Of a DNA stretch of 64,000 bases, positions 1 to 10,550 are shown one piece after another; position 1 is the stretch's first letter, and every line of letters begins with the position of its first letter. The stretch comes from Neonectria sp. B-13 (lineage: Eukaryota > Ascomycota > Sordariomycetes > Hypocreales > Nectriaceae). The position numbers were made by a program, and so were the translations under genes. The DNA lies in contig NOKP01000016.1 of the NCBI GenBank assembly GCA_002682825.1, forward strand, positions 1,824,146 through 1,888,145, written 5' to 3'. The notes below the pieces were generated by a model. That model was not told where the DNA came from. It did no database searches and saw only the letters and a list, made by a program, of their open reading frames with translations.

Positions 1-1616
1 CTATCTCAAGATACTGTACAGTGTCAGTTTGCCTGGGTTTTCTCTCCCCATCCCCATATTCCCTGGCACACAACAATAATGATAATAATCGCCGCTAACA
101 CTAACAGGAGGATCGTGATGATGATGAGTGTGATGAAACTAAAACCCATATAATCCACGTTACACTATTCTACTGATGGGGCTCGACTGTCTCGGCGACT
201 AATAAGACCTGCTTTGGAGATAATAGAGTTGAGACAGTTGCAAAAACGACAAGAAGTGGAGCTATGAAGGCTTGAGTAAACGTTGTTGCATTCTAGTAAA
301 CTTGGTGCTTGTAAATTGGCTGCCCCCCTCCACCGCCTTCCGCTTTAGGTAAGGCGCCGCCCTTGGACGTCCCGCTGCTTTTGAGGATGCTATAAGAGCC
401 CCTTCCCCCATCCCCCTCTCCCACCCTTTCTTCCTCCTCTGATTAAATCCACTTTGGGCATCTGCACCTTGTCGCGGACCTCCCTGTTTACCCCCCTTGC
501 CCAGCTGAAGCATCATTTCGGAATCTCTCGGGATCCGGCCGCCGCGCTTGCCGCACCCATCCCCCCTTGAATGGTACGTGGACCGTGGCTCTTCTACGTC
601 TGCGGTCCTATGGTCTATGACTCTGTACGCTTTGGATTGAGAATTGATGCTTTGAGACTTACTGTTACGCCGTGCTCTACATAGATATGGGATCGCGACC
701 TAGAACGAACCTCGACGACGTTGTTTATCCTCGCTGGGTCCTCGCTCGTTCTTCGATGACGAGGCGGCCATGCCCATTACGCGAGGTCCTCACAGGTTCC
801 ATGGTGGTGCCTGGTTACGAGGCTATGCCATTACTAACATCAAGCAGTCATCATCTCAGTGGCACTCTTCCGTATGACCGATAGGAGTGGCCCCGAACCC
901 CATGCTCAGACCATAAAACCACCAGGCGTCGCAGGTATCGCCGACATGGGCCCGTATTTGCGACCTCTATCCACCGCCACGCTGTAAGGTTGCGGTCGGT
1001 GACGTGGCAAGCCGAATTGTTGGTCTAGGATCGAGTTGAGGATGTAGGAGGCCGCCACTCCTACCCCTTTCGGCTACGCCGGCGGCCTGAAGTCAAGCCG
1101 AAAGGCCTACGTCTGGGTCATCACCTGAAGGATGAATCGCAGGACTTTCGGATGCAGAGCTTCCCGCGCCACGAGTCGCGTCTACGGGTTGCCGATTGGC
1201 TTCTCTGAGACCCTGTGACCGATTCGTGATGAGTCACTGTCAGGACTGGATCTTCGGGGCCAGTTTGACGGCCGGTGAGGCCATTATTGGACACACGCAA
1301 GCGTTGGCTTGGATTACGAACATTGGACGCTGTTGGGCCTAGATGTGAAAAAAGGGGGCCAAGGCAGATCGCGCGGAGTGGCGGGAGAGGAGGAATATCC
1401 AGCTGATGCATTTCTCTTGGTCCAACAGAAGTGGTTACTACGTCAGAGAAATGAAGGGTTGAGCCATAGTCGACTGATTTCTTCTCTGTGGCACCCAATA
1501 CGGTCTGGAGGTTGTTGAGCAGACAATATAAACCTTGATCGCCACCCTTTCCTCCCAGTCTAATCACTCCTCCTCCTCATCGTATCCTTTCCAAGTACCA
1601 AGCGACGAACCTCCAG
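1..1616. other. Intergenic, no convincing gene
   Basis: I see no gene here. Several frames are open for 60-150 codons on both strands, but the translations are low-complexity or Arg/Ser/Pro-rich, match no family I know, and lack convincing splice or start context. Around 1041-1110 there is GC-rich sequence with short inverted matches. Confidence 0.5.
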
Positions 1617-2653
1617 ATGAATTCCCAAACAACCCAATTGACCGGCGGCCTTGCTGGGGCAGTGTTGGATCTCCGCTGGCCATCGTCTATGACAAATCCC
1701 TCGACACTGCCTGATGCATCGACGGAGGGCAGTACCTCGGACGTGGAGCTCTTACGCCGCAGCCACGAGTCCGGCAACTCTACCGCTACTGATTTATCTG
1801 GCGAGCCTTATCCCGAGGCTGGAACCCAGAAGCAGGACGACTCTGAATCTGCAGTCGGCGTAAGGCCTAACTCTGCGGGTGATGCACTTGAAGCCATGGT
1901 CGCGCGTTATGAAGAGTATCTGGGTCGATCCCAGCAACATGGCGAGGACAGTCCGGTAGCTCAAGGTAAGACAGCCCATCTACACTCGAATATACGAACA
2001 TCTCTAACGGCTTTCTAGATGATAGAAATGGAGTTTCTCAACTTCAACACAGCAACCAGGATCAGCATCCCTCAGACAACAGGAACGTCTCCGAACTTCG
2101 AGACAATGGTCAAGATCAGCCTCCCAAGGATGGCACAAGCGCAATCTCTCAGTCACAGAACGGTAGTCAAGTGCCCCAGAAGCCTAGCCACAAAGATCTA
2201 TCAGAGCCACAAACACCCAGCAACCAACGGAAGCCCAACAACAAACGGAAGCCCAACAACAAACGGAAACCCAACACTACACGGAAGCCAAACAACAAAC
2301 GGAAGAGGGCGTCATTGCAGAGTAAGAACTCAGGAAGCAAGATGCCTGCGAATACTACCAGGAACCAGGCTCAAAAGAAGCAGGCCTCCACTCGCAGTGG
2401 CGAGTACGAGGTTCTGCGCCTGGGAGATGTTCGACTTAGACCCAATGGCGCCATGCAATTCAAGGTTTGCTGGGCTCCAACTTGGATGCCACTGGAGGAT
2501 CTCAGGGGAAACCGGGCATTTGAGGAGGCTGAGAGTCTTGCACTAAACAAGTTCGGACAGTGTAGGTGGGATACAGAGATGGACAGATCAGGGCTCAGTG
2601 AGGCCTATGAGGCCCATGATATGGACAGTGAGATAGAGTATGCTTTGGAGTAG
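1617..2653 (+). CDS. Chromodomain-like protein with basic KRKPNN repeats
   Basis: Two exons, 1617-1965 and 2019-2653. The 53-bp intron has a GTAAG donor, a CTAAC branch site and a CTAG acceptor, and joining keeps frame, giving 327 aa. The N-terminal half is Ser/Thr/Glu-rich and disordered. The middle carries about five copies of a basic KRKPNN hexapeptide (2228-2305). The last ~75 residues (GEYEVLRLGDVRLR then TWMPLEDLRGN) resemble a diverged chromodomain: an initial beta strand, then a Trp-rich strand and an acidic-aromatic helix. Chromodomains bind methylated histone tails and also occur at the C-termini of retrotransposon integrases; no integrase core is visible here, so I infer a stand-alone nuclear protein. 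The chromodomain assignment is by pattern only. Confidence 0.6.
2228..2305 (+). repeat. 18-bp tandem repeat encoding KRKPNN
   Basis: About four and a half in-frame copies of an 18-bp unit (AACAACAAACGGAAGCCC with variants) inside the chromodomain-like gene. The repeat gives the protein a lysine/arginine-rich, nuclear-localisation-like stretch. Confidence 0.8.
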
Positions 2654-2980
2654 GACATGATTTCTGGGGACCTCTATGCTTTATTTATTACCTGAAACTG
2701 AAATATACGTGCTCTAAATACCTGCTCAATACCCTTCAAGCTCATTGATCTCCCTCCTACTTATTATGCTGCGCCTTCCAGGCCTTAGAGTTAGTCCGCC
2801 AGTCCCCCAGTCATCTAGAGTACTTGGCCCCTTCCTGTCCCCTTTTCTCCTTCCTCGTCCTCATTCATCAATCCTCGCTCAATTCGACTCACTCCGCTTG
2901 TTTGCCGCCCGACCAGCCCGCCACCTGACCGACAGGCAACGACTGACTACCCACCCTAGCCAGCAGAAACCACTACCGTC

Positions 2981-3412
2981 ATGGCATCTGAACGCCAGGT
3001 ACGCATCGTTGTGAGTTGGAAAGTCTCGTGCTGACAGTCGCAGCTTGACCACGTCGACCTCGAACACGATTGGGTTCAAGTCCCCATCGAAACCGACTAG
3101 CTTCAACCCTACATCACCACCAAAGTCCAGGCCAATGCATCAGTCCTTCCACCTCGACGTCTCACCTACTTTCACCTTTCCAACGACATGGCGCAGCCCG
3201 TCGATGCCGTCCTAATTGTTGGGACAAGGTTGTCAATTCCTTTGCTAGCGGATTTCACTGAGGATCTCTGCAAAGTGGTGAGGGCAAACAGTCCAGACAA
3301 TCTGGTTATATGGGTAAGTAAGGAGTCAACAATGCTTGAGAGGCCTTCCAGTCTCATCAGCTTTGAGTATTGCGGAGACTGTAATGAATTTGCCTCGATG
3401 ATGTCTGGATAG
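2981..3412 (+). pseudogene. Sirtuin (Sir2) C-terminal fragment, degenerate
   Basis: A short exon 2981-2998 is followed by a plausible 45-bp intron (2999-3043; GTACGC donor, GCTGAC branch, CGCAG acceptor) and an exon open until an in-frame TAG at about 3098-3100. The same frame then continues to 3412. The later part reads PVDAVLIVGTRLSIP, then LVIWVSKE, then CGDCNEF. This matches the C-terminal half of class I sirtuins (the DAVLVVGTSL-type NAD-binding strand, the VIWVNK strand and the GDCDEW end). The catalytic His region and the zinc ribbon that should precede it are missing. I infer a truncated, nonsense-bearing relic of an Hst/Sir2-type NAD-dependent deacylase gene. A GTAAGT at 3313 could mark an old splice donor. 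Confidence 0.5.
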
Positions 3413-4862
3413 TTGGAGTCTTTGTACTGATTAATTTCTTCCTACTGAACCCTTTATGCTTGGCTCTGTCTTGAAAGACTGGTACTCAGGGAAGATCAAA
3501 TAGCCTAAGGAGGCACATTTGGACATTACAAATGAAAATAAAATAACTTTGCATTGTTTCTCAACCTCTGAATTTCCAGCCGGCCACTCAGTGGGAATGC
3601 GCTTGTTTCGATGTTATGTTTGGGTTTGGTTGGTAGACTTGGCCCGTTCAGTTCCGCCACTCAACCCCTCCCTCTTCAGCAATTTTTCAGCATAAGCACT
3701 GCGAATATGGAAAGAATCTAGGAAGAGCTAGTCAAGTTGCCACGGTGCGTGCCGACGCCATTGAGGCTGGCAGTTCAGTGCCTGGACTGAGTAAGTATAT
3801 TCTCATATGACCCACCGTTTAATCACCTGACTCCTGAAGTAAAACGGTAGTGCTTATCGAGCTCCGTTTAAATCCGATGTTATGCACACCCTCCATCCAT
3901 CAGTCGGCGGCAGCTACCCCTGTTAGCATCATGCATGGGCCTGGTGCTCAGAATTAAATTGAATGCCTTAAAATAAACCACAGGCTCAGAATATGACTTT
4001 AAGCATAATAGCACCTAGAAATAGGCGCTTAGGGAGAAACGATTGAAATTTAGTCGCCTACTTATTTTAAACATCACGCTTCTTAGTCGTGTAGACTGCT
4101 GTATCATATTAACCATCTTTCATAACTAGTCACTCTCTCATCCATCACGCTCATCATTTAAGTCATTTAAAGTGATCGGCCACATGATCATGAGCGAGAA
4201 AACACCCTCGAAATGTCGAGTCCAGTAAAAGGCGAAATCCGCATCGGTGTTCGCAAAGGTCCGGCTGCGTACGTCAACCATGAAAAGGCATGCAGCATTA
4301 TACCGTAATGAGTATCTCTTTCTCCTTTACCCAGCTAATGCCCGACTCTACGGATGCCAATACTCCTGCCTGTACACGATTCAAGACAACATAAGAGGCT
4401 GCTTGCACGGAGAACAACTCCTCAACGCACTGAATATGCCAAATTCTCCAAGAAGCGGTACTGAGAGGGTGAAACAACCCCAGACAAGCTATGTCGATGT
4501 ACACCGACATGCATCTTCCGGCGGAGCATGAGGACATGAGCATGGGCAACGACGGGCAACAGATCCTTGTTTCTACGACCGGGGAGCCTGTCAGAATACA
4601 AAGGATGACTGCCGGTAGCAGGTCAATGCAATTCGCTGGGCCGGTTTCGGACGAATCTTTCCAGCTTTACCTCCAGGTACAAGCGAAAAGATAGCTACAT
4701 CTTCATGCAGGCAGCAGCGCGTGACCCGATATTGTGGTTGTGATTGTGTTTTATTTCCTCACAATTTCACTTTTAATGATAGTGGGGGAATGGTTACCGG
4801 CGGCCAGCGGGGAGGGGGAAATTGTACAGTGTGTGCTGCTGACTAAGTGCACGTACCCGTGG
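3413..4862. other. Intergenic; only a weak spliced ORF at 4213-4464
   Basis: No recognisable family. A 56-codon spliced model is possible: ATG at 4213, donor GTAATG at 4305, branch GCTAATG, acceptor CAAG at 4385, stop at 4464. Its product (MSSPVKGEIRIGVRKG...) matches nothing I know and is left unannotated. The stretch 3960-4130 is AT-rich. Confidence 0.4.
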
Positions 4863-5449
4863 GGCGACTGATACATGGGCACCCAGGTGCCCAAACAGAC
4901 TGGCGCACCCGGGTGCCCAAATTATGTCAGCACCCCTCCGCACGCTCCCACAGCGCGTTCGCGTCACTTCGATTGGGTCAAGAGAATGGACGAAAGAGGA
5001 AATGATGGCGTATTTAGACTAGAGCAAAGCGGAAGATAAGCGAATCGAAGCTCAAGTCACTAAAGAAATAGGAGACAATCCTTTAGCCAACAAAAGAAGA
5101 GGCGTGAAAGAGATTTAGCAAAGAATAGAAAAAGGACAGTACGGAACAACAAATTTTGCACTCAGTAAGGGACAAGGTAGAACAGTGTATTAATTATAGT
5201 CCGATCGTAGAGCGGCACTGGAATTTCACATGGTTCAACGTCGTTGCACCGAATGAATGGCTTAATAATGAATGGGCCTAGGTAATTCGCCTGGAAGTTT
5301 TCTTTGAAGGATTTAAGTTAGGCACTGAAATCAGAGGCGAACGCACTGAAGGTGGAATGCGGGGTCAGCATGGGGAGGGTGCTGACATAATTTGGGCACC
5401 CGGGTGCGCCAGTCTGTTTGGGCACCTGGGTGCCCATGTATCAGTCGCC
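4863..5449. mobile_element. 587-bp non-autonomous element with perfect 73-bp terminal inverted repeats
   Basis: The first 73 bases (4863-4935, beginning GGCGACTGATACATGGGC) are the exact reverse complement of the last 73 (5377-5449). Each TIR contains two smaller palindromes, GGGCACCCAGGTGCCC and GCACCCGGGTGC, so each end can fold into its own hairpins. There is no transposase. One interior frame (about 4985-5160) reads like a captured gene piece (EWTKEEMMAYLD, stop, SKAEDKRIEAQV, KRRGVKEI, stop, QRIEKG), with TAG stops where tryptophan would fit. A shorter copy lies at 7557-7689. I could not define a clear target-site duplication. It is most simply a MITE-like DNA transposon derivative. Confidence 0.8.
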
Positions 5450-6065
5450 GGATCAGAACTGTGGCTGACACACGCTGACCTGCACCACGTGTGGCCTTGA
5501 CAAGTCAGCGAGCAAACACTCAGTTAGCGCCAAGATCTAATTCTACCGACAGTACTGTACTCGAAAGGATTAAGTTAGTTAAACGATTTCTCGCCAGCTG
5601 TAATCACGTGAAAATATACGGACAACTGAGCATCAAGTGTGTGATTTCCCGAGCGCGAACCAACTTGTTGAATTCTATGGGGCTACGGCCTTTACTTATG
5701 CCGTGGCCCCGGAAGCTATTCTACGTACGAAACTACACTAATCCATCCTAGGTTTCAGGATGTTGTTGCCTGATTCTGCCTGATTCTGCCTGATTCTTGG
5801 GGCCAGAATCACAAGTGCGAGTCTCGGCATGCGGGGAAACCACAACGCCGGCCTTGTTGTCACTTTCGTAACCAGTTGGCTCTGCCCTTCTCGTTTTGCT
5901 TGTAATACCCACCACATTACTTTAGGCTTCAACCTTCGTACAAGGTTACTTGAGGCCGCTAACTCCTAAACTCAACCCGAATCCATCTTCCCCGCACTAC
6001 CCTGTCTCTAGCTCTCTCTAGAGTCTGGATGACGGAGGATTTCTACAAGCCTCTTCAACCTCATC
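5450..6065. other. Intergenic
   Basis: No gene seen. The first ~28 bases (5450-5477) are the reverse complement, with small differences, of the flank at 7527-7556 beside the second TIR element. A 10-bp direct repeat (TGATTCTGCC, three copies) lies near 5770-5800. Confidence 0.5.
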
Positions 6066-6890
6066 ATGGTGGACGCGACGGGTCCGCTCTGGATGCCTAT
6101 CGCGGACAAGGCATCTCTAACCTTCCCAGCCTTCCCGCTCCTCCCTACTGAGATCCGCCTCCGCATCTGGACCCAGTCACTCCTCCCCCGCGTCCTTGAA
6201 CTCCACTCTCCCCAGGCCCACTACGCCGATCAGTACAGTATCGCTGCCGACCATCATTCCGTACAACGACCGCCGGCGTTCCAGTCCCGGTCCTATAACC
6301 CCGCCGCCCTCTCCGTCAACGTGGAGGCTCGCACTGTCGCCCTTGCTGTCTACACTGTCGCCCTGCCCCTCGCATCCGAGAAGCACCACGACCTTGCCCT
6401 AGACGGTCGCCGGGTGCTCTACGTTTCTCCTGACCGTGATACAGTGGTCCTGTTGGGCTATGAGCCGGCCATGAAGGTGACGCGGCTAGTGAGCTGGTTC
6501 CGGGAACAGATTCGCGCGCAGGCACACGGGTTGGGGGTTAGTGGCTTAGTTACCGGACTGTGTAACATCGGTGTAAGCGCGGCCCAGTTTGCGAGTAATC
6601 ACGGGGCGCAGCTGCTACGGATTGTAGGAAGGGACTTGTTTTATGATGTTGATCACTTTATACTGGTTATTGGCCCAGGACCTGGATGTGGGACGGAGCA
6701 GGCTCCCCCTGCTTGGTGGGACGGTGGGAAGTGTCTCTTGCGCGAATTGTCGCAGTATGAGAGAGATGATGGCCAGTATAGGGGATTCCAGGCGGGTATT
6801 GGTCGCCAGTTTCGCGGGCGGGATGGGTGGATGGTTGTTGGGAGGAATCGTATGAGGATTGCTAGCATCTATTTTGAGAATGGTTGGTAG
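6066..6890 (+). CDS. 2EXR-domain protein
   Basis: Single exon, 274 aa. Residues ~19-50 (LTFPAFPLLPTEIRLRIW followed by LLPRVLEL) match the start of the fungal 2EXR domain, an F-box-like helix with the pattern F-x-x-LP-x-E-[IL]R-x-x-IW followed by PR-[VI]-[VI]-x-[VL]. These proteins are numerous in filamentous ascomycetes; their function is mostly unknown, and a role in substrate recognition is conjecture. Further conserved-looking segments are YNPAALSVNVEAR (the usual A-L-L-x-V-[CN]-x-E-[AS]-R helix) and YVSPDRDTVVLLGYEP. The gene is GC-richer than its surroundings. The ATG at 6066 starts just upstream of the domain. Confidence 0.8.
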   Translation: MVDATGPLWMPIADKASLTFPAFPLLPTEIRLRIWTQSLLPRVLELHSPQAHYADQYSIAADHHSVQRPPAFQSRSYNPAALSVNVEARTVALAVYTVALPLASEKHHDLALDGRRVLYVSPDRDTVVLLGYEPAMKVTRLVSWFREQIRAQAHGLGVSGLVTGLCNIGVSAAQFASNHGAQLLRIVGRDLFYDVDHFILVIGPGPGCGTEQAPPAWWDGGKCLLRELSQYERDDGQYRGFQAGIGRQFRGRDGWMVVGRNRMRIASIYFENGW

Positions 6891-7105
6891 ACACATGAGT
6901 TGTGCTGAAACACGATGTTGGCGTCGGCAAGAGCAGTCTCGCAGGGGTCGTGAAAAACACCAACGCGAACAACACCAACGCAAGCAACGCCGACTCGAGC
7001 AATCTGCACGAGATCGAGCAAGGCGGCATGTAAAGGCACGGCAGTACCCGTCTCAACACGCCGTAGTCACAACAAGCCCGAAGATTTCACTCAGAAATCG
7101 AACAA

Positions 7106-7462
7106 TCAACCCGGGACCTTTCGCAAAATATACACAGAACCTATCCTGGTTGAGGGTACAAACTTAATTCGGACAGGATTTCCAAGGTCAGACATTAGTT
7201 TCAAATACTTTTCGAGGGCTTTCTCTTCCGACGGAGTGAGGTATTGTTGGCCTTGGGCCTTCTGCTCGATCGAGGGTCTCCCATGTGCACGATGATTGAG
7301 GGTAGAGAGAGGGACATTTTTACGTTTTGATATGGCATCGTATGTTCGAGGCTCTCCCGGCAGGAATCCCTCTGCAAGGGCTTCACTGCCGCGGTCGCCC
7401 ATAACGTTACTTACGGCGATGATAACGATCGGGACAGGAACGATTGAGTGGCAGCTCAGCAC
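7106..7462 (-). pseudogene. Truncated Tc1/mariner-pogo-type transposase, CENP-B-like HTH part
   Basis: The 118-codon frame contains RTYDAISKRKNVPLSTLNHR, then AHGRPSIEQKAQGQQYLT and PSEEKALEKYLKLMSDLG, then VRIKFVPS. This is the N-terminal helix-turn-helix and start of the CENP-B-type DNA-binding domain of fungal pogo/Fot1-like transposases, which normally continue past 450 residues into a DDE catalytic domain. Similarity stops abruptly at about 7145 and no DDE domain is found nearby, so this is a 3'-truncated relic. The first ~30 codons may also be unrelated sequence. The second TIR element begins 95 bp away, but the TIRs here are not proven to belong to this transposase family. Confidence 0.75.
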
Positions 7463-7556
7463 AGAGCGAAAGCAGGCACGTGATCGTTCATGGAAAGTAC
7501 AGAAGAACGCCCACGCATGGTGCAGTTCAGCCTCGTGTCAGCCACAGTCTGATCAG

Positions 7557-7689
7557 GGCGACTGATACATGGGCACCCAGGTGCCCAAACAGACTGGCGC
7601 GGGGTCAGCATGGGGAGGATGCTGACATAATTTGGGCACCCGGGTGCGCCAGTCTGTTTGGGCACCTGGGTGCCCATGTATCAGTCGCC
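7557..7689. mobile_element. 133-bp internally deleted copy of the 4863-5449 TIR element
   Basis: The left 44 bases equal the left TIR of the longer element up to ACTGGCGC. The sequence then jumps to the stretch matching 5361-5449 (one difference, GAGGATG for GAGGGTG). The middle ~450 bp are missing, the classic shape of an internal-deletion derivative. Both outer ends are intact (GGCGACTG...CAGTCGCC). Confidence 0.85.
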
Positions 7690-7875
7690 TACCCGTGGCT
7701 GTATGGACCCGTGGCTCTATTGGGCGCCCGCTCAGATGGAATGCCGAGGTAATCCCGATGTGTGGCTGGGTGGCTCGGTGACAGTGTGGCTGTGCAGGGT
7801 TTTGCGCCAGCAATGCCACAAAACACGGCTCTCTGCATCTTTCACACAACACAAAACGCGGAGACTGGGCCTGCC

Positions 7876-10280
7876 ATGACGGACCAAGCCCGATCAACGG
7901 TTATTGAGGACAACGCTATTGGAAATGGCCTTGATGTCTTCCGCTCTTCGTTCAATTCGACCTACGAAGGTGGAAGCATCTCGCGCGTACGCGACGCGCT
8001 GGATCAGCTTGACCAAGCAGGTAGGTATTGCAAGCCAACCTCATTGCAACGCGACCCTCTAACTGGCATATAGGTCTCCGGAACCTCGCACTCCCTTTTC
8101 TTTTCTCCCTGCAAAGCCTTGCCGTTGCAAACCTACTCCTTTCGAAGACAGGTCATGGCACCCTCCGAAGTGATCTCCTGAGACTCATATCTGCGGTTGC
8201 CTCTGCCGACTTCGACCTCGACCGCATCAAACCTCTCCTGAAGTCAGCCCTCGCCGACAAACCAGACGATGCCCACATCTGGGATCAAGCCTATAATGCC
8301 GTCACCGAATCCACCCCGCCTCCCCGACCGGTAGCCCCTTCCACCCAACAAACTCCATTACTGCACAATACCAGCAGCTTCAAGAACTCGTCCGAACATC
8401 GCAAATATGTGGATGACGTGCTTAAGGAGGAGCTTGGCCCTATGCACGTCGAGCTCCGCGGCTTCCACGAGAAATACTTTGGTGATGTGGCCGGCCTTGA
8501 GACGGCATCGGAGGCGTTCTTCAAGCAGTGCCAAGAAGGCAGCAACCCACTCTTTGATGCCGGCTGGAGGGGATGGCTAGAAGATGCGAAGTAGGATGAT
8601 GTGCTGAGCTGGTTTGTAGACTTCAGCGAGAAGCTGGCAGCATTTGCAGAGAGCAATAAGTCAACCCCGATACATCAACGAAGACCACTAGCAAAACCCA
8701 ACAAGCCGATTGATGGTTCTATAGGGAAACGAAAGATGGACATTGGCTTTGTGAATGACCTTAAAGCTAGGAAAGACTCAAGGTGCCACTGGTCTCAGAT
8801 CCTTGTGCCAGGAGAGCTGAAGAGTAACCGATCCGCCGATAAAGCCTTAGGGGTATGGCTTGATCTCGGGAGGTATGCGAGGGAAGTGCTCGCTGCTCAA
8901 GACACTCGCCGCTTTGTCTTAGGCTTTACTATATGCGGATCTCGCATGAGGGTATGGGCGTTTGACCGGCTTGGGGGCATCGCATCCGAGCAGTTCGACA
9001 TTAATGAATATGGGCTGCGGTTTGTGTTTACAATCCTTGGGTTTCTCTGGATGAATGAGGAGCAGCTAGGGTTTGATCCGACGATCATGACGACAAACAA
9101 GGAGCGCTTTATTGAAGTTAAGCGGAATGGTTCTATTGAGTGGATCATCATTGATGAAGTGATGCAGCGTGCTCCTTGCATAGTTGGCCGGGCGACGACT
9201 TGCTGGAAAGCCCATCTCGAAGGACGCCCGACTGTGCTGCTTGTCATCAAGGATTCATGGCAATACCTAGAACGCAATGAGGAAGGCGAATTGTTGCGTG
9301 AGGCGACTGCTAAAGGTGTTGTAAATCTGGCTCGATATTATCATCACGAGACGGTTCAGATTAACGGGACAGCCGACGACATTCAGAGCAACGTTCGAAG
9401 GGGGCTAGATATCACGGGAGCCGCGAACTACCGGCCGGAACGATCAATTCCTCCAAGCAGCATCACAGTGGGTGCTTCGCGGAAGGGCCGCAGCATCAGC
9501 ATTGCTAGTAGTAAGCGGTCATCCAGTCAAACTGGTGCTCCCCTCCCTCCCAGCAAGCGATCATGCTCTGCATCTCCAACAAAGGCTGACAGCCATGTGC
9601 TGCTGAATCGGATACATCGTCGTGTTATTGTTCGTGATTATGGAAAGCCTATATACCATGCAAGCTCCCGATTGGCCCTGCTTACTGCTCTCGAGGGCTG
9701 CATCGAGGGACACGAGTCCCTGCACAAAGCAGGTTTCTTGCACAGAGACATCTCGATCAACAATCTTATGATCAATGAGGACGATGACAACCCCTCTTGG
9801 CCTTCGTTTTTGATTGATCTTGATCTCTCCATCAAGGAGCAAAGGGACGGCTCCTCCGGAGCTAAAGGCAAGACTGGCACAAGAGCCTTTATGGCTATTG
9901 GGGTGCTGCTTGGCGAGCAGCATTCTTTCATGCACGACCTCGAGTCATTCTTTTGGGTCCTGTTCTGGATATGCATTCACTATAACGGGCCAGACGAGAG
10001 CAAAGTCGTTCCAGAATTTGATAAGTGGAATTATGTTAATATGGGGGAGCTGGCAAAACTGAAAAAAGGTCAAGTATCTCATGAAGGGGACTTCATCAAG
10101 ACCGCAGAGGAGAATTTCACTTCCTATTACCAACCATTGAGACCTTGGGTCAACAGGTTACGGAAAGCAGTGTTTCCGAATGGCGGGAGGTGGGAGAGAG
10201 AGGATAGAGAACTATATGCTCGGATGAGGGAGACCCTTCTGGACGCTGGAAAAGACCCCAAGGTGCTGGCGAAGAGATAA
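7876..10280 (+). pseudogene. FunK1 fungal-type protein kinase interrupted by one in-frame stop
   Basis: Exon 7876-8020, a 53-bp intron (GTAGGT donor, CTAAC branch, TATAG acceptor), then one frame from 8074 to 10280, except for a single TAG at 8592-8594 (codon 222 of 784). The part after the stop continues the same protein (VLSWFVDFSEKLAAFAE). Kinase signatures are present: HRDISINNLM (His ~605) as the catalytic loop, DLDL (~630) where DFG normally lies, and GTRAFMA in the activation segment, followed by HDLESFFWVLFW and a typical FunK1 C-terminus. The FunK1 family is expanded in filamentous fungi and has no established substrate. No acceptable intron removes the stop (only 29-36 bp between nearby GT and AG). 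It is either a very recent pseudogene, a readthrough gene, or the two halves are separate proteins. CAG to TAG would fit a C-to-T change. Confidence 0.8.
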
Positions 10281-10550
10281 TATTGTGGGTTTGTGTTTTC
10301 CTATAAAGCGGCGACTAGCGTCTTAGAAGCATTGGGCCCTCCAGGACCGATCTGGAGGAGAGAAATACCACCTCGTAAAGACAATACGTCCCGGGTCCGT
10401 GCCGCCGAGGGGCTGCGGCCAGAAGTGGGTCTCGACTCCGAAGTAGAGTCTGAGACTCAGAGGTGCTGGCACAAACAGAGACCATTGGCGCCGCCAAAGC
10501 TGACTTGACTTATTTTATTCATCAACGAATTACTAAAAACTATAGTGCCA

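Noticed and set aside
4213..4464. Small two-exon gene model
   Set aside because: The 81-bp intron and 56-residue product are possible but have no independent support.
10293..10508. 71-codon frame after the FunK1 gene, briefly considered as a tRNA-like or small coding region
   Set aside because: No cloverleaf could be drawn and the translation matches nothing.
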